From Candidatus Dormiibacter sp. (lineage in GTDB: Bacteria > Chloroflexota > Dormibacteria > UBA8260), in NCBI GenBank assembly GCA_025450495.1, contig JANWHI010000063.1:1-7717 (forward strand): a stretch of DNA of 7,717 nt, written 5' to 3'. Positions 1 through 5,991 of this stretch are shown piece after piece. Position 1 is the first letter of the stretch. The number at the start of each line of letters is the position of its first letter. The position numbers were made by a program, and so were the translations under genes. The notes beneath the pieces are model-generated. The model saw nothing but the letters and a program-made list of their open reading frames with translations. It was not told the origin of the DNA and searched no databases.

Positions 1-530
1 CCGATGGGCAGGTTGACGTAGAAGATCCAGTGCCAGCTGAGGTTGTCGGTGAGGAACCCGCCGAGGAAGGGGCCGAGGATGAAGCTCAGCCCGAAGACGG
101 CCCCGAAGAGCCCCTGGTAGCGACCTCGCTCGGCGGGGCTGAAGAGATCGCCGATGACCGACAGAGCGATGGGGAAGATGGCGCCCGCACCCAGCCCCTG
201 CAGCCCGCGGAAGATGATCAGCTCGCCCATGGACTGGGAGATGCCGGACAGCGCCGAGCCCAGCAGGAAGACCGCGATGCCGATGAGCAGCAGCGGCCGG
301 CGACCGTAGATGTCGGAGAGCTTGCCGTAGATCGGCACCGTCACCGTGGAGGTCAACAGGTAGACCGTGACGACCCAGGTGTAGAGGTTGTTGCCGGCGA
401 GGTCGGTGACGATGCGGGGCAGGGCCGTGCCCACGATGGTCTGGTCGAGCGCGGCCAGGAAGAGGCCGAGCATGATCGCGACCATGATCAACGCCTTCTG
501 GCGAGAGGCTAGGGAGCGGGGGTCGGGCAT
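1..530 (-). CDS. DHA2-family MFS efflux transporter (EmrB/QacA type), 3' end outside window
   Basis: Proton-driven multidrug or metabolite exporter of the cytoplasmic membrane. The 176 visible residues begin MPDPRSLASRQKALIMV and cover roughly the first five to six membrane helices; whole family members are about 450-550 residues with 14 helices. Visible family motifs are the helix-1 motif LDQTIVGTALPRI (29-40), motif A GKLSDIYGRRPLL (69-81) between helices 2 and 3, the RGLQGLGAGAIFP helix-4 stretch (108-120), and motif C with GPFLGG (153-158), which is typical of antiporters that export substrate. The ATG at 530-528 is preceded by GAAAG (540-536) at 5 nt. Its promoter carries an iron-box-like operator, so a role in siderophore or metal-linked export is possible, but this is inference. 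The substrate cannot be read from the sequence. The gene continues beyond position 1. Confidence 0.93.
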   Translation of the reverse strand, partial: MPDPRSLASRQKALIMVAIMLGLFLAALDQTIVGTALPRIVTDLAGNNLYTWVVTVYLLTSTVTVPIYGKLSDIYGRRPLLLIGIAVFLLGSALSGISQSMGELIIFRGLQGLGAGAIFPIALSVIGDLFSPAERGRYQGLFGAVFGLSFILGPFLGGFLTDNLSWHWIFYVNLPI

Positions 531-567
531 CGAAACTTTCGCCTTTCTTAATAATTAGCTCGTCACC

Positions 568-586
568 GGTAGTTAGCCTACCCTAA
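568..586 (-). promoter_or_regulatory. DtxR/IdeR-like iron box over the -10 of the MFS promoter
   Basis: The plus-strand sequence GGTAGTTAGCCTACCCTAA matches 14 of 19 positions of the known IdeR/DtxR consensus (TTAGGTTAGSCTAACCTAA). All five mismatches except one are at the left end. It covers the predicted -10 element completely, the usual arrangement for metal-dependent repression. If real, the pump would be repressed in iron- or manganese-replete cells and induced by starvation. A TetR- or MarR-type operator is an alternative, because such regulators also bind AT-rich dyads in front of pumps. Confidence 0.5.
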
Positions 587-603
587 CCATTAGCGCCCGT
601 CAA
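575..603 (-). promoter_or_regulatory. Predicted sigma70-like promoter of the MFS pump
   Basis: Read on the minus strand there is TTGACG (603-598), a 17-nt spacer, then TAGGCT (580-575). The -35 matches TTGACA at 5 of 6 positions, the spacer is the preferred length, and the -10 fits TAnnnT. The start of transcription would fall near 568, leaving a leader of about 37 nt before the ATG at 530. The surrounding region is AT-rich compared with the rest of the window. Prediction by eye only. Confidence 0.6.
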
Positions 604-717
604 GGGCGCCGACGAGCTGTGACTCAGGCCGCACATCCCGTCCGAATACCGCGGGCGAAGACGACCGGGGACCGTGCATGCTGCGTTCATGGACGGACCG
701 CAGCGGGCCCTGGTGGC

Positions 718-1641
718 GTGACCCGGCGCGGCTGGATCCTGTTCGGCGTCATGGGTGTCATCTGGGGCATCCCCTACCTGCTCATCAAGGTGGCGGTGGG
801 TGACCTCAGCCCGGCGTCGTTGGTGTTCCTGCGCACCACCACGGGCGCGCTGGTGCTGCTTCCCATCGCGGCGCGGCGCGGCGCGATCGCACCCCTGCTG
901 ACCCATTGGCGCTGGCTGCTCGCCTACACCGTCGCTGAGGTGGCCATCCCCTGGATGCTCCTCTCCGACGCGGAGACACACATCTCGAGCTCGCTCGCCG
1001 GCCTGCTGGTGGCGGCGGTGCCGTTCGTCGGCGCGCTGCTGGCCCTTCTCACCGGGGGTGACGAGCGGCTCGACGCGCGACGCCTGAGCGGGCTGTTGGT
1101 GGGGTTCGTCGGCGTCGCCGCGCTGGTGGGCTTCGATCTGTCGGGCGGCAACCTCGGCGCCGTCGGGGAGATCGCCGTGGTCACCGTCGGCTACGCGCTG
1201 GGGCCGATGATCATCGCGCGGCGCCTGCGCGGGCTGCGACCGGTGGGCGTGGTGGCCATCTCGCTGGCGCTGACGGCGGTGGCATACGCACCGGTTGGCA
1301 TCCTGCAACTTCCCAGCCACGCTCCGTCTCTCAAGGTGGTGCTCGCGGTGGCGGCGCTCGGGGTGGTGTGCACCGCGCTGGCTTTCGTCCTCTTCTTCGC
1401 GCTCATCGCCGAGGTCGGACCGGTGCGGGCCACCGTCATCACCTACGTCAACCCGGCCGTGGCCCTGCTGCTCGGCGTGCTCGTCCTGGGCGAGCCGTTC
1501 ACCGCAGGCGCGGGGGTGGGCTTCGCGCTCATCCTCACCGGCAGCTTCCTGGCGACGCGGCGGACTGTCGCGTCGCAGTCGAAACGGCAGCGCGCAGCGT
1601 CGGAAGCCGAGTTGGGCGCACCAACCGCCGGCGTACGGTAG
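718..1641 (+). CDS. EamA/DMT-family transporter
   Basis: Integral membrane transporter of the drug/metabolite superfamily, about ten helices in two EamA repeats, 307 residues (family usually 280-310). The first repeat starts with GWILFGVMGVIWGIPYLLIK and contains the ISSSLAGLLVAAVPFVGALLA helix. The second repeat ends with the diagnostic pattern TYVNPAVALLLGVLVLGEPF followed by a glycine-rich last helix (GVGFALILTGSFLA). I chose the GTG at 718, because the protein then begins VTRRGWILFG just ahead of the first helix, as is usual in the family. The frame stays open back to a GTG at 619, but that 33-residue extension is polar, Pro/Arg-rich and has no family counterpart. No convincing Shine-Dalgarno precedes 718. 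Substrates in this family range from amino acids to nucleotides and drugs and cannot be predicted here. The C-terminal tail after residue ~280 is polar and cytoplasmic. Divergent from the MFS pump. Confidence 0.9.
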   Translation: MTRRGWILFGVMGVIWGIPYLLIKVAVGDLSPASLVFLRTTTGALVLLPIAARRGAIAPLLTHWRWLLAYTVAEVAIPWMLLSDAETHISSSLAGLLVAAVPFVGALLALLTGGDERLDARRLSGLLVGFVGVAALVGFDLSGGNLGAVGEIAVVTVGYALGPMIIARRLRGLRPVGVVAISLALTAVAYAPVGILQLPSHAPSLKVVLAVAALGVVCTALAFVLFFALIAEVGPVRATVITYVNPAVALLLGVLVLGEPFTAGAGVGFALILTGSFLATRRTVASQSKRQRAASEAELGAPTAGVR

Positions 1642-1928
1642 GCGGAGCACAGAATTCCGCGACCGTCGCATCGGCTCGGCCCCGTGAGCAAGCAGGCCAT
1701 CCAGCGGCTCTACTCGCTCGATCATCCTCCCCACCTCGCGGAGGTGCTGCGGCGCGCGCAGCCGTGGCGACCGTTCCCTATGTGGGCACTGGTGCTGCTC
1801 CACGTCTGGTTCCGCGGTGAGGGCGGCGGACCGGCACCGGCTCGAGGTCGGGGACGTCGAGGCGCCGAGCGCAGCTAGCGCAAGACCTGGCGCGCTGCCG
1901 ACGTTGAAGAGATGTCCGGACACGGACC
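1642..1928. other. Intergenic stretch between the EamA gene and the S8-like gene
   Basis: About 290 bp with no confident gene. It has no clear terminator hairpin with a T-run after the transporter stop and no convincing -35/-10 pair for the downstream secreted protein. It includes one doubtful small reading frame (1684-1878) and a perfect 10-bp palindrome TGTCCGGACA at 1913-1922 just upstream of the ribosome binding site of the next gene. Whether the S8-like gene has its own promoter here or is read through from the transporter is not visible. Confidence 0.5.
1684..1878 (+). pseudogene. Doubtful 64-residue frame, possible remnant of an asparagine-synthase-like C-terminus
   Basis: A GTG-initiated frame of 64 codons. 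It is in the same frame as the preceding transporter, so it would be its continuation if the TAG at 1639 were absent. No Shine-Dalgarno is seen. The middle part, PMWALVLLHVWFR, resembles the LWALLxLELWLR pattern found at the extreme C-terminus of glutamine-hydrolysing asparagine synthases, and it is followed by a low-complexity Gly/Pro/Arg tail. There is no room upstream for the rest of such an enzyme, so if the likeness is real this is a decayed fragment. It may equally be chance in GC-rich DNA. Confidence 0.2.
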
Positions 1929-1944
1929 GAGGAGCAAGGAAGGG
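1929..1944 (+). promoter_or_regulatory. Ribosome binding site that fixes the start of the S8-like gene
   Basis: GAGGAG (1929-1934, 10 nt before the ATG) and AAGGA (1936-1940, 4 nt before) both precede the ATG at 1945. The in-frame ATG at 1912 lacks properly spaced purine-rich sequence and would place eleven polar residues (MSGHGPRSKEG) in front of a standard Sec signal peptide. This decides for 1945. Confidence 0.7.
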
Positions 1945-4900
1945 ATGAGACGCGCGCGCGTGCTGATGCTGGCGCTGGCCATGCTGGTGCCGGCGGTGCC
2001 GATCATCGGCGGCGGGTCGCTGGCGGCCCACGCCGCCACCTGCACCGCGCAGTCGCCGGGCGCGTACCCCAACGACCCCAGCTTCGCGGCGGCGGAGAAC
2101 GGCCAGCCCGGCGCCACCTGGGACACCGAGAGCTGGTACCTCTACGGCTGCCTGCCCAGCAAGACGGCTCCGCTGGCCACCGACCCGCAGGCCTCGTCGG
2201 GGATGCACGTCAGCGACCTCTGGAACCGCGCCACCAACCCGCAGCGGGGACGCAACGACGTGGTCGTCGCCTATATGGAGGGTGGCGTCAACTGGCGGAT
2301 CCCGACCAGCTGCGAGCTCAAGGACCGAGCCCAGCTCAACACCGGTGAGTTGCCCTACCCCGAGAACGCCGCGGGACTCACCAAGCCGCAGCTGATCGCC
2401 CGAGGCCAGACGTTCAAGAACACCAACCCCTTCGACCTCAATGACGACGGCGTGGTCAACGTCGAGGACTGGGTCAACGACCCACGCGTGCGTGCCGCGG
2501 ATGCCGGCCAACCCAAGAGCCCGCCGGGCGGACCGTTCCTGCACCACGTCTGCTCCGGGATTGGTCCCGGTTTCAGCGACATCACGCCCGAGGACCTGAT
2601 CGTCGCGTTCGGCCACTGCCAGGTCACCAATGGGGCGATCGGCGCGGCCGGCTGCCCCGCCGGCGGGCGCTTCGACAACGACCACAACGGCTACCCCGAC
2701 GACATCAACGGCTGGAACTTCAACCGCGACAACAACGACCCGCAGACCGAGCAGAGCGTCTACCAGCACTTCGACGCGGAATCCGCCCAGGCCATTGGCG
2801 AGGGCAACAACGCCAACGCCGGCATCGGCATGTGCCCGTTGTGCCGCTACATCCCGATCAAGGCCGGCGACGAGGCCATCGACCGGCCCGACCGCGTGGC
2901 CGAAGCGATCGTGTACGCGGCCAACATGGGCGTCAGCGTGATGGACGCCACCAGCGCGACGCTCGGCCTCAACAAGAGCGTGCAGGACGCCATCGACTAC
3001 GGCTACAGCAAGGGTATGACCGTGGTGTTTCCCAGCAACGACTTCGAGTCGGCCGACCACACCGACGGCATGTTCTATGCCCACGTGTGGCCGGGCAACT
3101 CGCTGACCGGCGACCACTCGACGCGCACCGGGGCCACCTGTCCGAGCTCGCCGTACTGCGCGTTCGTGCTGAGCAACACCACGTTCGACTCGCGCTCGAG
3201 CCTGACGTCGTACGGCGCGCATTCGCTGTTCTCTGTGCCCAACAACGACGGCTCCACCTCGACGGGCACGCCCACGCAGGCCGGCGTCGCCGCGCTGATG
3301 GTCTCCGAGGGCAGGGACGCGGTGGCGCGCGGACAGATCACCACACCACTCACCGCCAACGAGGTGCAGCAGGTGGTGCGAGCCACCGCGCTCCCCATCA
3401 ACGCCCCCTGCCCTGCGGTCGAGCCGTGCTTCACCGCACCGCCGGGGTCGACGTTCAACATCCAGTACGGCTACGGGCGACCCAACGTGCTCGCCGCCGC
3501 CGATGCCATCGACGCCAACCACATCCCGCCCACCGCCGACATCCAGTCGCCGTCCTGGTACCAGTGGGTCGACCCCACCAGGCAGTCGTCGCTGCCGGTC
3601 AGCGCGGCGGTGGCGGCGCAGCGAGCCGCCGGCGGCTCGTACACCTGGCAGCTGCAGTACGGGCTCGGCCCGGCGCCCAACGACAGCAGCGGTTGGACGA
3701 CGTTCGCCAGCGGCAGCGGCAGCGGGCCGGCGACCGTCTCCGGGAGCATCGACCTCACCAAGATCCCCTCGTCGTTCTGGGGCGGCGGCTACACCGTCGA
3801 CCCGAGCACGCGGTCGAGCATCGAGCAGTACGACGTCAGCGTGCGCGTGCAGGTTTTTGCCAATGGTGACCGGAGCAGCACCCTCGCCATGGGCGAGGAT
3901 CGCCGAGCGTTCCACCTCCGTCACGACGCCACCGAGCTCGCCGGCTTCCCGCTCAACCTGGGCAGCTCGGGTGACGCCGCGCCGACGCTCGCCGACATCG
4001 AGGGCAACGGCAGGCTCGACGCCATCGTGCCCACCTCGGACGGGAGCGTCCACGCCATCCGTCCCGACGGCACCGAGGCCCCCGGATTCCCGGTGCGCAC
4101 CGACCCTGCCATCGGCATGGACCCGTCCTACCCGCACAACTACCTGACCGATCCAACCTGGGCGAACAACGTGGTGCCACGCCCCGGTGACGAGATCGCC
4201 AGCCCCGTGGCGATCGGTGACCTCACCCACAGCGGCGCGCTCGACATCGTGGCCAGCACGCTCGACGGCAAGACCTACGTGTGGGACGGCCTCGGCCGCC
4301 GGCTGGCCGGCTTCCCGGTGCTCAACGGCAGGCCTGCGCAGTACGGCATGGCGGTGCCGTCGCCGGACACCCCGTACAGCTTCCAGCCCGAGAACGTCGC
4401 CTTTCCATCACCGGTGCTCGCCGACCTCGAGGGCAACAAGCACCTCGACATCATCCAGGCGGCGGGCGACAACCACGTCTACGCCTACCGGGCTGACGGC
4501 TCGCGGGTGCCGGGCTGGCCGGTGAGCACGCTGCTGCCCGCCGGCACGGTTCCGGCCGGCAGCCAGCAGACCCACGACAGCAAGGTGATCCCCACCCCGG
4601 CGATCGCCGACATCAACGGCGACGGCGTCCCCGACGTGGTCGTCGGGCTCGACGACAGCATCCTCGGCAGCGGCCCGTCGGGAGCGGGCGTCCAGGGATT
4701 CCTGCTCGCCTTCGACGGCCACGGCACCAGGGCAGCCCGCGGGGGCCTGCTCACCGGGTACCCGGTGAAGGTTCCCGGGCTCATCCAGGGCTACGGCGTG
4801 GCCCAGGACTTCGTCACCCAGGGTGTGGAATCGCCGGCGGTCTACGACTCCCCACAGGGCCCGCAGGCGGTGGTCAACGCCAACCTGTGGTCGCAGTACC

Positions 4901-5991
4901 GCGTCGACCTCAGGTCGGCCACCGTCTCGCCCGCGCCGTTCCAGCCGGCCACCATCCCGGCGGCAGCGCCCAACTCCTGCCCGACGCCCAACAGCGTGCC
5001 ACCGACGTTCTCGGCGAGCTGCACGCTGGTGCCGTTCACCACCTCGGCCAGCCTCGGCAGGGTGCTGCCCGGCAGTCAGCTGCCCCAGGTGTTCCAGGCC
5101 GGCTCGTCGGCGGCCGACGTGCTCCTCGGCATCACCCAGACGCCGGGCTTCGGCATCCGCGTCGACAACGGCATCGGGGGCTGGGATCCGACCACGGGAG
5201 CCAACCTGGCCCAGTACGACCGGTACATCCAGGGCCTCGGCTACTTCGCGGCGCCGGCCATCGCCGACGTCACCGGCGATGGCACGCCCGACATCCTCCA
5301 GAGCGCCGACTCGAGCGCGCTGATGGGCTTCGACGGCAGCACCGGTCAGCCCGCCGCCGGGTTCCCCAAGTGGACCGGCGGTTGGTCGCTGTTCACGCCG
5401 GCCACCGGTGACGTCAGCGGCGCCGGGCAGACCGACGTCGCCACCATGACCCGCGAGGGCTACCTCAGCGTCTGGTCGACGCCCGCCAACGGCTGCACCG
5501 GCAACAGCGAGGCCTGGCACTGGCACCAGGACGACCGCAACACCGGCCACTACGGCACCGACACGCGCCCGCCGTCGGCCATCGCCGACCTCACCGTCAC
5601 CAGGCAGGCCGGCAACGACGTGCTCAGCTTCACCGCTGTCGGCGACGACTGGAAGTGCGGGACCGCCGCCGGCTACCAGCTGTTCACCTCGAGCTCCCCG
5701 ATCGTGCAGGACACCATCGCCACGGCCACGCGACTCACCGTCACCAGATCGCCCGCCGCGGCGGGGAGCCGGGAGACGATCACCATCCCGGCGTCGCTCG
5801 ACAAGGGCTACCTCGCCGTTCGCGCCGTCGACCACAGCGGCAACATCGGCCCGGTGCGGATGAGCAGCACCACCCCGGTGGCCGCCGTCGCGGAGCTGGG
5901 CAGCGGCCCGTTCGCGGCACTGAGCGTGGCCGCGCTGGCGATCATCGCCGCGCTGGTGCCGCGGCGCCGCCGGAGGATGCGCACGCGTTAG
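1945..5991 (+). CDS. Secreted, membrane-anchored S8 subtilase-like protein with degenerate triad and FG-GAP propeller
   Basis: Large exported protein of 1348 residues. Residues 1-30 are a Sec signal peptide (MRRARV, hydrophobic core, cleavage after AHA at 28-30). Residues ~75-523 have a subtilisin-like fold: the Asp strand reads VVVAYMEGG with Glu112 at the Asp position. The DDINGWNF block (~252-259) precedes HFDAESAQAIGEGNN (275-289), which aligns without gaps to HGTHVAG...GNN and puts Ala278 at the catalytic His. Oxyanion Asn365 lies in PSND, and Ser439 in STSTGTPTQAG replaces GTSMATP. An insertion between the Asp and His blocks carries a dockerin/EF-hand-type loop (164-175). Residues ~524-664 form an unassigned sandwich-like linker, 665-1207 an FG-GAP/VCBS propeller, 1208-~1310 an Fn3-like domain, and 1322-1339 a membrane helix followed by RRRRRMRTR. 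Sixteen cysteines, twelve of them in the S8 part, suggest disulphides outside the cell. No I9 propeptide is seen. The fold assignment is firm. Proteolytic activity is doubtful; adhesion, ligand binding or altered hydrolysis are possible. Confidence 0.88.
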   Translation: MRRARVLMLALAMLVPAVPIIGGGSLAAHAATCTAQSPGAYPNDPSFAAAENGQPGATWDTESWYLYGCLPSKTAPLATDPQASSGMHVSDLWNRATNPQRGRNDVVVAYMEGGVNWRIPTSCELKDRAQLNTGELPYPENAAGLTKPQLIARGQTFKNTNPFDLNDDGVVNVEDWVNDPRVRAADAGQPKSPPGGPFLHHVCSGIGPGFSDITPEDLIVAFGHCQVTNGAIGAAGCPAGGRFDNDHNGYPDDINGWNFNRDNNDPQTEQSVYQHFDAESAQAIGEGNNANAGIGMCPLCRYIPIKAGDEAIDRPDRVAEAIVYAANMGVSVMDATSATLGLNKSVQDAIDYGYSKGMTVVFPSNDFESADHTDGMFYAHVWPGNSLTGDHSTRTGATCPSSPYCAFVLSNTTFDSRSSLTSYGAHSLFSVPNNDGSTSTGTPTQAGVAALMVSEGRDAVARGQITTPLTANEVQQVVRATALPINAPCPAVEPCFTAPPGSTFNIQYGYGRPNVLAAADAIDANHIPPTADIQSPSWYQWVDPTRQSSLPVSAAVAAQRAAGGSYTWQLQYGLGPAPNDSSGWTTFASGSGSGPATVSGSIDLTKIPSSFWGGGYTVDPSTRSSIEQYDVSVRVQVFANGDRSSTLAMGEDRRAFHLRHDATELAGFPLNLGSSGDAAPTLADIEGNGRLDAIVPTSDGSVHAIRPDGTEAPGFPVRTDPAIGMDPSYPHNYLTDPTWANNVVPRPGDEIASPVAIGDLTHSGALDIVASTLDGKTYVWDGLGRRLAGFPVLNGRPAQYGMAVPSPDTPYSFQPENVAFPSPVLADLEGNKHLDIIQAAGDNHVYAYRADGSRVPGWPVSTLLPAGTVPAGSQQTHDSKVIPTPAIADINGDGVPDVVVGLDDSILGSGPSGAGVQGFLLAFDGHGTRAARGGLLTGYPVKVPGLIQGYGVAQDFVTQGVESPAVYDSPQGPQAVVNANLWSQYRVDLRSATVSPAPFQPATIPAAAPNSCPTPNSVPPTFSASCTLVPFTTSASLGRVLPGSQLPQVFQAGSSAADVLLGITQTPGFGIRVDNGIGGWDPTTGANLAQYDRYIQGLGYFAAPAIADVTGDGTPDILQSADSSALMGFDGSTGQPAAGFPKWTGGWSLFTPATGDVSGAGQTDVATMTREGYLSVWSTPANGCTGNSEAWHWHQDDRNTGHYGTDTRPPSAIADLTVTRQAGNDVLSFTAVGDDWKCGTAAGYQLFTSSSPIVQDTIATATRLTVTRSPAAAGSRETITIPASLDKGYLAVRAVDHSGNIGPVRMSSTTPVAAVAELGSGPFAALSVAALAIIAALVPRRRRRMRTR
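3937..5565 (+). repeat. FG-GAP/VCBS repeat region (beta-propeller) within the S8-like gene
   Basis: At least six blades share the pattern SPxxADxxGxGxxDIVxxxxDGxVYxxxxDG followed by GFPV. Their calcium-loop aspartates begin at residues 684, 759, 827, 889, 1108 and 1156 of the protein. The best loops are DINGDGVPD (889-897) and DVTGDGTPD (1108-1116), both calcium-binding FG-GAP signatures. Residues ~960-1090 hold one or two degenerate blades without the Asp loop but with two cysteines. The last blade ends with WHWHQDDRNTGHYGTD, the usual closing segment in secreted FG-GAP proteins. A seven- or eight-bladed propeller is likely. In this family such propellers bind proteins or sugars on the cell surface. 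Confidence 0.82.

Noticed and set aside
30..512. Plus-strand 160-codon frame opposite the MFS gene
   Set aside because: Glu/Asp/Gln-rich low-complexity translation; the minus strand encodes unmistakable MFS motifs.
619..717. N-terminal extension of the EamA transporter from the GTG at 619
   Set aside because: Polar Pro/Arg/Gly-rich residues without family counterpart and no ribosome binding site; GTG at 718 gives the usual start.
1913..1922. Perfect palindrome TGTCCGGACA as an operator for the S8-like gene
   Set aside because: Only 10 bp, not extended by flanking symmetry and matches no operator I know; expected by chance in GC-rich DNA.
3700..3730. GGCAGCGGCAGC-type tandem repeat within the S8-like gene
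   Set aside because: It is a short Gly/Ser linker (ASGSGSGPA) in the protein, not a DNA repeat element.
2832..3869. Plus-strand 345-codon frame inside the S8-like gene
   Set aside because: Arg/His/Gln-rich frame-shifted shadow of the subtilase-like coding sequence; checked as a possible frameshift of the main gene, but the main frame stays continuous with S8 landmarks through this region.
583..4230. Open frame of 1215 codons on the minus strand opposite the EamA and S8-like genes
   Set aside because: It spans two well-supported plus-strand genes and an intergenic region, has Arg/Val/Gly/His-rich composition with no domain, and is the expected antisense shadow of GC-rich codon use.
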